DNA of 64,000 nucleotides. Origin: Galerina marginata (lineage: Eukaryota > Basidiomycota > Agaricomycetes > Agaricales > Galerinaceae). Positions 1 through 12,105 of this stretch are shown here, one piece after another. Within the stretch, counting starts at the first letter, position 1; each line of letters begins with the position of its first letter. A program made the position numbers and the translations under genes. A model generated the notes under the pieces. That model worked only from the letters and a program-made list of their open reading frames with translations. It was not told where the DNA came from and did not search any database. The stretch lies in the NCBI GenBank assembly GCA_023014335.1, contig JAECYW010000008.1:2976001-3040000 (forward strand). The letters run 5' to 3'.

Positions 1-519
1 GAAGCGCTTGTAGAATCTTCGGCCAGCGCTGAAGTGGGTACCCTGCACCAGCGCCTCCTTTCCGCCAGCGTAACGCGTAGGAGATGGTCTGCGTACTTGA
101 GGCAAAGTAGTAGGCGCAGAGACCAGTGTATGTTAGGTAGGTGAAGAAAGAAAAGTAACTGCAAGGAAGTTGTATTAGCAAGCGAGCTTTCAAAGAGCCG
201 ATAGACAATATAAACGTCAAAGGCATTGAAGATAATGTAGAAAATGACGGAAATGTAATGAAATTATTTCTCCGAGGACCGCCAGGTGTCCAGCAACAAT
301 TGAGAACTAGGCCAAGATTTCTCACCTCTTTCCATCATGCTCCTTGGTCACTTTCCATATTAGCGTTACGAGCAACACCACGAGGGTATATAATGCAATG
401 GTTGTCCGTAGCAAAGCTAGGGTAAGGGGTGACCTGAATATTGGTGAAGTGACGTATTTGTGTTCTCGGTCGAATGTCGCTGGTACGCCGAGTCGAGAAT
501 AAATGTTCAGTCGGGCCAT
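1..519 (-). CDS. FAR-17a/AIG1-like integral membrane protein (partial, 5' part)
   Basis: The start codon at 519 opens a 65-residue first exon that ends at a GTGAG donor (intron 159-325). The second exon (158 down to 1) continues in phase and runs off the left edge. Exon 1 holds a hydrophobic helix (LLRTTIALYTLVVLLVTLIW). Exon 2 opens with YFSFFTYLTYTGLCAYYFAS, which resembles the fungal FAR-17a/AIG1-like family, whose animal members hydrolyse fatty-acid esters of hydroxy fatty acids. It continues with an arginine-rich loop ending in RWPKILQAL, also typical of that family. Expected location is an internal membrane. The catalytic Thr/His region is not fully covered, so activity cannot be judged. 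The 167-nt intron is long for this genome, and a small internal exon cannot be excluded. Confidence 0.55.
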
Positions 520-2405
520 ATCAATGACGAGGGTTTGTCAGGGAGAGTGAATTAATATCGGGATAGTGAAATAGGGATCTAGAAAGGGAGGCAATAAGAA
601 ATTGTGAGCATCTTTTGAATCCGTTGAAAGTTGAGTTACGGAGTAGGATAGGGGGCAGGAGAGGAGGGAGGAAGGAAAGGCGAAACGAACGCAGCTCACC
701 TTAATAGCTCTCCAAAGACAAAGTGCCCGGTATCGTCGCTTCTATACTCGCCCAGAATCCTATGGATACCCCACTCGGCAAATGAATCTCTTATCTCGTG
801 TCCAAACGATGTTCAAATGTGTATCCTGATGTCAACCCAAAATACCCAGACTTAACGATCTGGTCTTCGGTTGGACAAAAAAGAGAGGCGTGTCAGACTG
901 CTTATCGAAAGAATTTCAAATTAGTGGGACGTTCTATTCCTGGGAGGAAGAAGCATACTCGTGATCAAGTGTTCCGAACTTGCGAAGTTCAATATGGACA
1001 ACTTGGGCGACCTCGAGGCGAATAGCACCGTGAGTTCAGAGAGTCCGGGATCCGAGTTCAGAAAGTGGGTAAGGGAAGGAAAGTCTAGGGAAAGTCTAAG
1101 TAGATGGAGGTGAGGAAGAAAGAAAGATGGTAAAGTCAGTCCAGTTCAAAGTTTGAAATCGCGAATTGTGAGCACCTTGGCGAAATAGGAGAGCCAGCCG
1201 TATGGAGTAGGCACTGCGGGTATGCGTATATGTGTCAAGCACTGCTACTCAACTGGGCACGGTAGTCGCGCGGCTAGATTACCTCTAGCAAAGTACCACA
1301 ATAACTGAGGTGCCACGGAAACGCCACACTTTCGTAATGCTGGCACTGGAACAGAACCGCCGAATCCGTCGGTTTTGGCAGGCACAAGTCCGTACAAGGA
1401 AAGAGGCGGTTGAAAAGAACGTCGGAACGGAGGCGGGTAAGTTATTGGCCAGCGACGCTGGCGTCGAGTACCTGGTTGAATGAAAGTGGGAGGCAAAAGA
1501 CGTGATGAACAGACCGAGAAAAATGTGCGAAAAAGATATTTGTTTCACAGGGTCCAAGCCTGTTGGGGTCCTCTGGGCGCCGTTGCTTCCGTCGGTAGAG
1601 GCGGCTTTCCCCAAATAGGAATATTGATGGAGATTTGGTCCCGCGAGCACAAGGATCAACCAAGGCGAAGCTGCAGATCGAACTGAAAATTCCGAATTCG
1701 GTCTGGGGGAGGAGGGGGGAAAGAGGGAAGGGGAGCACACGAGCTCAGCTTCTCAGAATATCATTAATGTATATGTCCAACAAGGGCCCTGGGAACAAGG
1801 GTTTTCATCTAATAATTTAAACATGAATCACAACGGGATCCTGTAGAAGGTTAGCCGTCGTCGGCAACCAGCCTGGTTGTGCCATATTTCAGCAAAATAC
1901 ACATGAGAAATGAGCTCGTCGACATGCCAAATCATTTATGAAGAATACGACAATCATTCTTCGAACATCTCTGCGGGTCGTACTTAAACGGCGTCCTCGT
2001 GAGGGAGAATATACATATGGAACTCTTTACGCGTCAACTGGTGGAGCAGAGAATATACCATCTGCTGACGGTTGCTTCAGAATCATAGTCAATATATACT
2101 TGACAGCATCATATGATGTGACGCATCGTGTACAACTAAAGTTCACGCTTGCTGCTGATTTGTATATTCAGGCGCCTCTAGTGAGACGCAGAGAGTCAGA
2201 GACCACGGGCGACAGGTTGCGTACTCCTTAAGTGTGTTCATTAGAAACCGGAAAGCATAACCCAAGTAGGATCTTGCAGACAAACACGAAGGATGAAACA
2301 TCGGATGTGCAGAACTTGGAGATTATTTTAAAACCCTTATTCGCCTACGATTGGCGACGTGAGTGTTGATCCGGATATAAAGATAGTTAAGCTCTAAAAA
2401 TATGT
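520..2405. other. Intergenic / unassigned stretch
   Basis: About 1.9 kb without a gene I can support. Overlapping open frames on the minus strand between 1245 and 1740 (up to 151 codons, rich in Ser/Pro/Arg) have no recognisable domain, and three frames are open at once. That suggests low-stop-density sequence more than coding sequence. A short gene hidden by introns remains possible. Confidence 0.4.
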
Positions 2406-3378
2406 TTAATCCACCACTTGAAGCTTGTCTATACTCGTTTCAGTAACTTCTCGGTCGGCGCGGTTGTGGCTTGCGTTCGACGCGCTCAGGTAGGTATCTG
2501 AAGTGGATAATGAGAATGACATTCAGTTGGATGGGTTGAAGGAACACGCAATGAGATAGAGACGCACTCCAGAACAAACTGACCACACTAACGACCACAA
2601 ACCGTAGATGTGGTGGGACCAGGGAGAAATTGATGATCTGCGTCGGAATGTAGACGCCCCAGTTACGAATCAGGGTTGGGACGTAGGCCTTCAGGATTAT
2701 AAGGAGTCGATTTAGCAGGTATAAAAGATACAAGAAAGGTGTGAACGCACGGCCTTGACTCTGTGGATGGCATCTTGTGGCTTTCCTTCAAGCACACTCA
2801 TGGAACTGTAGAAAAAGGCTACTGCCACTGCGGATAGACGTGTTAGCTCAAAAGCTGAACGAAAGCTTAGGTCACGAACCTGGTGTGAGGAGTGCCTGAT
2901 CGAGCCACACCTATCACAAAAAGAAATATTAGCGAATGGCTAAGGAGGAGTTTAAGAAACAGTGGCCGCCCACCCTATATACAAGGGCCTTCGTCGGACT
3001 AGGGAACTTGATGCGGTTCAGAAGTTGGTACCACTTCGTCATGGCCGGTCCAAATAACGCGCCACCATAGAAAGTAAGTCGTGCAGTACGTGCCCACTGT
3101 GTAAAAGCACGGTGAGTTGTAGGCAAGGTAAATCCAAATGACGACAACCCACGGACATCGTGATTTTTACCCTTCCCCTCCACGCCTTGCTGAGCTACAA
3201 CATCGCCTGCGCCAAAGAGAACCGCAGCAGTGATACACTGCGTGAACATGGGCCGTCGTAGAAGAGCTGCACTGTGGATCAAAACCGATTCATGAGCCAT
3301 GGGGAGGATACGGGCGAGCGATGAGGTGTCAAATGAGGAAGGACGTACATACTTGTAGGAGCGAAGGAGGCTGGCCAT
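2406..3378 (-). CDS. Mpv17/PMP22 family membrane protein
   Basis: Exon 1 runs 3378 to 2974 (135 codons) and contains QCITAAVLFGAGDVVAQQ and the GPAMTKWYQLL-type segment of the Mpv17/PMP22 family. A 31-nt exon follows (VWLDQALLTP). Later exons give FFYSSMSVLEGKPQ, then YVPTLIRNWGVYIP and INFSLVPPHLR, and finally FWNTYLS after splicing at TGGA/GTGCGT. This order and the closing FWNTYLS signature match the family. The gene ends at TAA 2406. Members are four-helix proteins of the mitochondrial inner membrane (Sym1/Mpv17) or peroxisome, linked to stress tolerance and metabolite passage. Which organelle applies here cannot be told, although the N-terminus is Arg/Ser-rich. The exact boundary of the exon before YVPTL is the least certain. 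Confidence 0.85.
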
Positions 3379-3808
3379 TTTAAAGATTATTGACGCAGCA
3401 GTGACCTAGAAATTGCGCCAAGGAGGAGAAAAGTCGAGCACGTCGTCGCGTACGGTGACGGGGAGCGGTGACCGGTGAACACTGCTGGTCGCGATGAACT
3501 CGGTTGATTGAAGTTTGGGATATGCTTGGCTTCGGGGACTTAAACAAACAAATGCAAATGTGGACATCCGGTCCGATCTTGCGGGTCTTTCCCGGATAAA
3601 CTCCTAGAGTCCCCTTCGGCGACTCGCAAAAAGATCTGGGAAGTTCAGACGCCAATGGCCATTGCTTCAGAGCAAAAATTCTGGGATAAATTTACATAGA
3701 TAGCGATAAGCACCAAAATTAGTAAATTACCAGGGCCCACTACAGTAGATACCTATAATGGCGTCCATTCGCAGCTTCATGGTCGTTGCCGTTCAGCTCA
3801 GCTTCCAC

Positions 3809-6056
3809 TCAAGTTGGCGAGCCTAAAATCCAATGGTACTCAGCCGAGCTGTCACAAGTTCCGGCAATCGCCTCAATCTTTTCTTTGATTCGACGGCGTG
3901 TTAGTGAACCAATTTCGACTGGGGGATTTTTAACCTTGCGTGAAGTTGACGGGGCAGTTTTAATCGAGGTATCAACCATAGAGGACTCTGTGGGCCCACA
4001 CAATGGACACCCGACTCCCCCGTAGTAGTCGGATCGGTTAGGGATTGTTTCCAGGTAAGACGAATAACCCTCTAAAGCTCGCTGGAGGGCTTTCTGGACA
4101 TCCCACAGGTCGTGTACGTCGTCTTCTTTCTCCTCCAGAGTTGAACGCCAGATTTTTTGGTCTTTAAGCATGACCAAAAAGTAGCTCGACAAAATGTTGG
4201 CACTGAAGTGTAACCTAACGACTTTGCGCTGAGCGCGTTTAAGCTTGTGTTCCAACCCTATAACATGAAGAATCAGAATTACAGGACGACACATTCGAAA
4301 CAGACATTTTACCTAAAATATGCTGCCGTTCGCTCGAAAGGTTGCTTTCTGCGAGTTTAACCCGCGTTTCTAGAGCTAAATGACAGACGCCACCAGCCCG
4401 ACTTTCTGCGTCGGCCAGTTGCGTTTCTAGGCCTATGAAACCGAAATATTTGCGTTGGAAATTCAGTCAACGTTAAAGAAGCAACTTACAAGCTATTTTC
4501 TGTGTCGCTGCTATCTCTTCGTGCCTTCGTTTCCTCTCAATGGCGTTGCAAACAGCCCTAGCGTCGACTAATTCCTGTAGAGCTTCCCTGGACGCCTCTA
4601 CTCCGAACCTTCGTTTCTCCTCTACCACATCAATCGTGGACTGTGCGCTGGCTAGTTCCTGTCGAACCTTGTCCAATGCTGCAGCTTGAACCTTTCGTTC
4701 CTCCTCCAACACGGTTTGCCTAAATGTCGCCCTGGCATTTTCCCATTGGCGAGCCAGGTCCAAAAGCTCCGACGATTCTGCTTGCCTCCGGAGGTCTGGG
4801 GAAATTTGTTCCTCCTGCCGTAACCTTTCCTTAACTTTCTCGAGTTCGCCCTTTACCTTATTCAAAGTGTTGGTCTCCCGAACCCACGCAGACTGCATTT
4901 TGTCCAATCGTTTCTGCATGCGGCCGATCTCAGCACGGTGCTTAAGCTCCATATTTTGACGTCGTAGTTCTTCTTGTCCGCGATGCGCTGAAGCTTTTTC
5001 CGAAACCTCCCTGCACTGTTGAAGTAAGGACTCTAGTTGAACAAGGAAAAACATGGAGTCAATGGGTCGCTGATCAAAACTTGAGCAAATCTTAGTCCGT
5101 CCAGGGTTTTCAAGTTTGTTGTTGAGCCGACACGAGTCATTCTCTATGATTGGTATGTTGAATAATAATAATTAATGAAACTGGGAGAATTTTCGTGCTT
5201 ACCATGACCATCTACTTCCATAGTTTCTAAGGATGTGGGGATTGGGGGGATTGGGGATTGTGACCGACATCCTGAAAGTATGACTCAGAGCAGTCGGTGA
5301 AAAGAAGAAAGGGCATACTTATTTGTGAGCAGTCATCTACTTTCAACCGTTATTCTATCATTTTTTGTATTGCCAGAGAAAAAACTCGCCTGAACTGTTG
5401 TTGATAGGTATTGCCTGCGGTTGGGATAGGCAGCTATCTTGTTTTCGCCTGCGTTTTGGAGGTAATCTATTTTCGTCCGAAAGTGTTATAGAACCTAAAT
5501 CATCGGCCTTGCGCTTCCTCGGTATTGTACTCAAACCTAAACGCGAAATATCCTCAGACGACGCGGAAACAGACCGTGACGAGGCAGACGCACCACCATA
5601 ACCTGTCTTTGTTTCTGTCGCCGATCTTTCAGCCGCCGAATTTGGATGGGAAGAAGGCCGAGGCGAGTTCTGAGGCTGAGAATTTGTGGGTAATAGCTTG
5701 GTGGTTTCTCCCGAGGTCTTCGATGGCCCTACATATTCTGTCAAAGAGATGTCGGCTATTGTCCAATGTCCATGGCTATCAATACACACCGATGACCGGA
5801 TCCGACTCTGCCTCATTCTGGGGTTGTGAGCTTCCATTGCCCATTCTTGAATTTTGAAGAATCCAACAACCGTCTTTTGGGTTGGTGGCAGATTATGGAT
5901 GCAGGAAGGAAGGAAGTTCGCTTCCCTCAGGGTCGAATTTCGCCAACATGTGTGGTGCAGTTTGGCAAATGATGTCGAACTTCGACTAGCTGCAGCGTCG
6001 TCATTCTCAAGGACCTGAGCTCCATCCCAGCGTGAAGCCGATTGAATTTCTATCAT
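3809..6056 (-). CDS. Coiled-coil protein with basic NLS-like motifs, unknown function
   Basis: Six exons join in consistent phase into 659 codons: 6056-5390, 5339-5319 (21-nt microexon), 5271-5203, 5143-4490, 4432-4313 and 4257-3809. The first exon is Ser/Pro-rich with two basic clusters (PRKRKADD, PPKRRRKQ) that look like nuclear localisation signals, and a patch (HGHWTIADISLTEYVG) near its middle. Exon 4 (about 218 residues) is a long charged coiled coil (for example LEKVKERLRQEEQ). The last exon carries a GCPLCG motif (CxxC) and a basic tail. The first intron is best explained by a GC-AG pair (donor CAG/GCGAGT, 5340-5389), although a weak GT donor (GTTCAG, also in phase) six bases upstream also works. 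No family is recognised. The architecture would suit a nuclear scaffold or DNA-associated factor, but that is inference only. Confidence 0.7.
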
Positions 6057-7659
6057 CCTTGCCGAGAATTTTTACAGGTGTTCCTAAGCAAAGCTCCAAA
6101 AAAAAAAAAAACCGAAGCAGACGCACATACATAGAACCTCAAGGAAATTATGAAATCACGAGGTTCTTACAATAAGATAAAGTTTGTTGAAAAGCAAAGC
6201 CCATTGGCGTATAGTGTTAAGCTAATGCTCGGTCACGAGGGGAAATATATAAGAAGCGGTTCGCCTGGCGTCGGAACATGAGACTTCAAGGCTCACGTCG
6301 AAGGAGCCCTGGCAAGCACATTGGACAGCCAACCTGCTTGCAGGATTGAACCGATCAGGGATGGTCTTCATGTAGGGGTACCATCGTCCAGTCATCGCCT
6401 CTGCCCAGGCTCGTGTCGGTCGAGCTTCTTCTCCCTCGTCGTGGCATGATGCACGGTCTGCTCTTGGAGCATCACCTGGAAGTAACTCGACGATATTTCA
6501 ACATTGCTGTGGAAAGTAATCGCGTATTGCTCCAAACATTGAGCCCTAGCTCGGCGTCTCGCAACTTCCTGTTTTCAAAGACCCGAGGTGTGATCTTACA
6601 CTGCTGAAGCAACGATGTCAATTAAGCAAGAATGAGCCTAGAATTGACGGACTGTTTTGTGGTATGCGAGATTTGTGCTTGACCGATATTTGGAAGCAAG
6701 GTTGGATCTGCGCTCGGGAATTTGAGTTATTAGCTGTAATTGATATCTGAGTCCATACCGACTTAAGGCATCAAAATGAAGTTCGAGTTCCAGGCTGACC
6801 AGCATACTACTTGTTCCCTAGAATCCGTAAATTGAACTGTTTTTACTTTGGAAGACCCTACTCGAGGTCCTAAATTTAAAAGATTTGTCAGCTATACAAG
6901 CAGAGCCAGGAGGAAGTCAAGGTAATTTCTCGGGAGCGACCCGGACCCGGAAGCCTCTGGGCGAGAGATCTTTCGTGTTACGGTCGCCAAATGGCTTCCG
7001 GACCGAACAGGTTCAGTCGCGCCTGTTCTAAGGGGAATACTTACCGGTTATCGTTTGTCACAAAGTGTTCTTCGTGAATGCAGCAGTCATATCTGGGAGG
7101 ACCAATGGTTAGGACATATCTACCATTTTTTTTGACAAATTCTATGTGAATAGACGCGACGGTTTTCTGAAAGGTTGTGATCATGATGGTCAAGAGCAAC
7201 TCCGTTCCTGAACAAAAATTCCCACATATGTATTGCAACCGACCTGTGTGGTGACGTTTGGCCGCTTTGGCGGACCGACCCCGTTTCTCAACTTCAACTT
7301 GAACCTCATCCCTCTCAAAGTCCCGTCTCATGTGCAGATGTATTGCAGCTGTATTTTTCATCCTGGACCGGGGTCCCTGGTGCGACATAATGGTTTATCG
7401 ATTTCCGGAACATAATTCAGGCCAAGATAAATCCCGGTTCAAATTTAGAACGGAATCGTAGATCAAGCGCAAAATGCAACCACGGATCAAGAGGAAGGTC
7501 AGAGGAAGGCGTCATCAAGTATGTAAAGCCACGAGAGCTGCAAAACCAGCGTGGATGATTGCTCATTTTTATCGAAATTCGACAGGATAATAATGATACC
7601 CGGAAACATAGGAGATTGGACCGAGTTCTGCTTTAAAAGGGCCTCCTCAATGGCAATTT
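6057..7659. other. Intergenic stretch with one possible minus-strand exon pair
   Basis: A 13-A run lies near 6100. At 7041-7388 the minus strand has a 115-codon open frame. It includes a possible acceptor (tttcag before KTVASIHIEF) and a strong donor (GTAAGT) just after TNDNR, so a small unrecognised gene could exist here, but no following exon or domain is convincing. The rest shows no coding signal I can support. Confidence 0.35.
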
Positions 7660-9574
7660 TTGTCCTACATGGATATCCCGCTCGAGGAGTTAGCTCCTTC
7701 CACCAAGAAGTCTTCTGCTCACCAAGTTCATCGACGAGACAAAAGCGAATTTACCCTCCATGCGGCTACAAAATCGATCGAAAGCATAGAAGAGACTACA
7801 GTTGCGGAGGATCCGTCCTTGCCGCCCGTAGATTCAGTACGTTTGCCGTTTCTACTTTTTTATACCACCTCAACCAAGCTACAGGGAAGCAAAGCATGGA
7901 TATTTTGCGTCTCAGCTTGCACTTTTGAGACACTTATCTGGGGTTGGAACAATACGTATGGGATATTCCAAGGTCGGTGTTACCAAAAAAATTTCCGGAT
8001 CTCAGCAGATCTAGATTCTTCTTAGATTATTATACTTCCAATCCCCCTTTCAACCGTTCGTCGTCAGCGGCAGTGTCAACGATAGGAACCGTGTCATTGG
8101 GTATACAGTACATCGAAATTATTGTCGTAATTTCCGGTATGGGTTTCACTCATTCTGTGGGCGAGGGTTGCTTCTAAATTGATATTCCTGCCCAGTTTTC
8201 CAAAGGTATCCGGAATACGCCAAGCCGGCGATGTATGTCAGCCTATTCGTTTGTGTGATTTCTCTTTTGCTGTCAAGCTTCGCCACACAGGTCAGTTTCT
8301 TAACTCAAATCGTCTAAACCGCTCTGACCTTTTTTATCAGCTCTGGCAACTTGTCGCTCTTCAAGGAGTGATGTTCGGTCTCGCTGCGGGCGTAATATAC
8401 ACCCCCGTAGTCCTGTGGCTATCAGAATGGTTTGTCGAGCGCAGAGGCCTCGCAGGAGGACTAATATTTGGAGGGGCCGGTATTGGAGGATTGATACTTC
8501 CGCTTGTCATGGGATATCTTCTCGACACGGTCGGCTTTCGCTGGACATTAAGGTAAGCCAAACCTGTATCTGAATCTTGATGAGTTTGTATTTATGTTCG
8601 CCATCCAGAATTTGGGCAGTCGTACTAGGGGCTTGCTGCGCGATCGCTCTGAAAGGTCTGAACCCCAGACTACCTATCCGTCGCCCAACTATGGACATAC
8701 CCCGCCAGCCTTGGCTACCTCGTGATATTTCTTCTCTGAAAAATCCAGTTTTATTCTTCGTAGTAGGTGATTTCCGTTACATACCCTCAGTCCCACGAAC
8801 TGACATGTTGGTTTAAAGACTGGAACGACAATCGTCCAAGCACTCGGATTCTTCTCAGTCAGCTTATTCATACCAACATTTACCTCTTCACTCTCGTCTG
8901 CAACGCTGCCCTCACGAATCGTTTTGGCCCTTTTCAATGCGACATCGCCTCTGTTTTACATTATCTTTGGCCGAATGTGCGACTTGTATCCATACCCGTA
9001 CGTCATTCTGGCTGGCGGAATCGGAAGTGCGCTATCGGCGTTTGTCCTTTGGGGCTTCGCATCCTCTCTTTCATGGGTGTTTGCCTTTTCAACGATATTT
9101 GGCGGTTTGGTGGGTTATCACCAGTCCAGTCGTGTTTTCTGCTCCTCACATTTTACGACGAACAGGGTGGTGCCTTTCCCAGTTTCTGGCCTGCTGCTGC
9201 GTCTGAAATTGGAGGTAATGATTTAATTTTCGGCCCGATTTCGACTCTGATTTTGTTCTTAGGAAATCGAAATCAGATCACAAACCTAGCTTTTGGGTGC
9301 TTCACTGTTGTGAGAGGCATTTCGGCCATCGTCGGACCCATCATCGCAGCTTCTCTCCATGACACAAGCAGTCAAGCCAAGTCGGTATATGGAGGATTTG
9401 GATTTAGAAAAGTGGAAATATTCGTAGGCACGTATGAATTTCCTGCCCGATGTGGTCTCTTCATTCTAGACTTCTAACGGCTGTACCGATTTTATAGGTT
9501 CGATGGCGGTTGCGACAAGTTTTGGCGGATTAATACTCCTGTTCTATTCGCAGGCGAAGCGAAAGATGCAGTAG
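7660..9574 (+). CDS. MFS transporter, monocarboxylate-permease-like
   Basis: ATG at 7660 (an alternative start at 7669 gives MDIPLEEL) begins a hydrophilic N-terminus. After the first intron (donor TCA/GTACGT) comes SKAWIFCVSACTFETLIWGW, the first helix of MCT-type fungal MFS carriers. Spliced exons then give GIFQDYYTSNPPF, FQRYPEYAKPAMYVSL, QLVALQGVMFGLAAGVIYTP, LSEWFVERRGLAGG (the loop between helices 4 and 5), LFYIIFGRMCDLYPYPYV and ITNLAFGCFTVVRGISAIVG, ending KRKMQ-stop. Apparent frame changes near 9110 are explained by a 52-nt intron with a GTGGGT donor. About nine exons encode roughly 450 residues and 12 expected helices. Such proteins carry monocarboxylates, riboflavin or similar solutes across the plasma membrane; the substrate is unknown. 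The last intron is either GC-AG (9428-9497) or a GT-AG alternative that adds nine residues. Confidence 0.88.
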
Positions 9575-9703
9575 CCGCTGGACGATCAAAAGTATCATAT
9601 CACTCTTCATTCCTACGTAATATAGATTTCATAGACTTTAGAAGGGGCATTGGAAAAGAACGAGCTTGCTTCCAATCTTCCAAAAATTTATCTCTTCGAT
9701 CAT

Positions 9704-12105
9704 TTACTCTTTCTCCTTTTCATCCTCGTGCTGGATACTCGAAGATTCGCTTTCGAGCGTCCTAATGGGACCCGTAAACCAGTTGACGCCACCGTACTTC
9801 GGGAAATAGAAGTAGATGAGTGACAGCACGAGAGTACCACCTGACAAACTCGTAAAAATCGATACAAAGCCAGAAAACTCGGAGAAACCTACCCAGAACG
9901 ACTACAGTATAGTTCATATTACCCGACGACGGATGCGGGCTTGCTGGAAACATGAAGACAATCACGATGAAGAGCATGAAGGTGACTGCAGTAGCGGCAA
10001 CAGGCAAGCTCTGCGACAGAAATCAATTACCGTGAAAAGAAGGCAGGGTAATTGAAAAACATACCCATTTTCCAAGAGTAAATGGACCCGGAGTTAGTTC
10101 TTGTCCGCCCAAGAACCTCGCCGTAATCGGGATTGAGTATGCAATATACTGTCCGGCGACTACAAGCGAGAAGACCGCGCCGATGGCACTGGCGCCAGCG
10201 AATGCAAGCAGCCCCAGAAGGAAAGAAAGTGCGACGGAAAACCAGACACATTGAATGGGCGAATGTGATCGACTGTTGATATTGTAGAGCCACTTCGAGA
10301 AAGGAAGACCACCATCTCTTGAGAAGGCGAAAATTTGTCGCGAACATGCGGTTAACTGTACATATTCTAAAATTAGGAGAGCGTGTTCGAGATATGTGGT
10401 GCGCCTACCATGCTGGATCCCATTGTAAACCTAAACAGAATGCCAAGGAAGGTGTTTAAGGATTAATCTGATTCAAAATGAACTGAACGCACTGTACTAT
10501 GACGACCACGGCCCAAACTGCGAGAGTTCCTTTCTGGCCAAAAGAATTGAATAAAATCTACCGGGCATCTCAGCATAGGTAACAAAGGCATTGAACATTC
10601 AACTTACAGTTGCCATGGGCTGTCCGATAGGGCTACTTAAGATGTTCTCTGTGTCCTTACCCATGCAGAAAGCCAGTGCGACGTTTAACCCTAGAAACGT
10701 TCAAAGGCGACATCAGCAAAAAATTCGCGCATGAACGACGCTCAATTGAGAGGAAAAGAGAAGCTCCTTACCCCAGCCTATGATGACGCTGGAGGTCGTT
10801 GCTAGAATAATCGCGAATGGAATAGCAACGTTTGCATTTGTGGCCTCTTCGCTTAAGTGAACGGTTGAGTCGAAGCTACCTGAAGTAGAGTGCGTCGAGT
10901 GCGATATTAAAATGATGAGAAGGCTGTTTCACGAACCTATCGCCCAGAGGGGACTTAAGAAACTAAGAATGAAAGCGTAGCCGTTGTTCCACCCGGACAC
11001 TAATTACTTTGGGTGAGCAGTCGAACGTGGATTACGCAAGATATCGGTCAGAATTTCACCATTACTGAAGTTTCCAAATGCATAGCTTGCATTGTTCATG
11101 AATTGCTTAGGTGTGGCAGCAGGAACACCGATGATCAAGGCGAGACAAAGTCTTGAAGAGGTGAAAAATCAGAATGCCACACCCTGGAAGATCGAGAGCA
11201 AGAAAGGCCTACAGAATGTTGAGGATAATATAAGGCGTTTGCAATCTGGCTACGATGACTGGGTTCAAGCTGCATATGATCCCGTGGCAAAATAATAATG
11301 CGCAATATACTCCACTACAATTCTATCAATGTGAGAAATGTTTGTCGAAAAGAGAAGCATACGTACAAAGTTTGGGCTATCGTGGCCTGGAATTGGAGGC
11401 CAGACCCAATACTTACGGCGGCCATAATTTGGACGGCACACCCCCAGTCGACTGAGGCAACGCTGGCTATGTTACCCACAGTATTGGCGTCTTATGAAGT
11501 GCCTTGTACGTCGGTCAATGCATCATCCATGGAAAGAATTTTACCCACAGCCAACGATCCACGAAAGCAGACACCTCCATCGTGGAGAGGAGAACCTGAA
11601 GGTCCAATAGTAAAGGCCACCGGAGGTGGGTGCAGCTGAACCAAGCTCGGCCATTGCGAGGGCGATAGTTGTAAGAAAAATCCCGCAGACAGCCCACTGT
11701 GTTCATGAGCATCCTTCTCATCAGAAAGCGCAGAGAAACCGAGAGAAGACAAGTGATACTCACACCCCAAACCATGGCGGATGCACCGCCATATGGTATA
11801 GAAAAGACTAGAACGGAGCTTGTTGACTGTCAACTTCTGGAAAAGATATTGATGGCGAGGACATACGCCAGAGATGGAACAAGACCGATGATACTGAATC
11901 CGATTCCAAATAGTTCAATCGGAGTGAAATAACGACGGAACTCTAGGAAATATCGAATCAGTGAATTTCGTCAGGTGAAATTTCAACATGATAAGGGAAC
12001 GGTACCTTGCTTGTATCCTAATCTGGCAAGGACTTGAGCATCTTTATCTGAGCTAACAGTCGTGACCGTTGCGAAAGTTTTTGGATGTTCGTCTTTTATC
12101 GACAT
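9704..12105 (-). CDS. Amino-acid permease, APC superfamily (GABA/choline permease type)
   Basis: ATG at 12105 (MSIKDEHPKTF) opens a polar N-terminus. It is followed by GYKQEFRRYFTPIELFGIGF and, after an intron with a GTATGT donor, SIPYGGASAMVWG. Then come FLTTIALAMAELGSAAPTSG and LYYWTFRFSSPRWR, which are helix 2-3 signatures of the fungal amino acid/choline transporter family. Later exons give NNASYAFGNFSN, GWNNGYAFILSFLSPLW, RIFAFSRDGGLPFS and MNYTVVVLGG, with a cytoplasmic tail ending EDEKEKE at TAA 9704. All junctions checked stay in phase across roughly ten introns, so the gene looks intact (about 530 residues, 12 helices expected). It should import amino acids, GABA or polyamines at the plasma membrane. 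It converges with the MFS gene, leaving about 130 bp between the two stops. Confidence 0.88.

Noticed and set aside
1285..1740. 151-codon minus-strand gene
   Set aside because: All three minus frames are open over much of the interval, composition is biased (Ser/Pro/Arg), and no domain, splice pattern or start context supports it.
9100..9240. Frameshift in the MFS transporter gene
   Set aside because: A 52-nt intron with donor GTGGGT and acceptor AACAG restores phase exactly, so no lesion is needed.
11700..11780. Frame break in the amino-acid permease after SAMVWG
   Set aside because: Rereading the bases shows GGT/GTGAGT, a consensus donor in phase 0; the following exon continues WAVCGIFLT.
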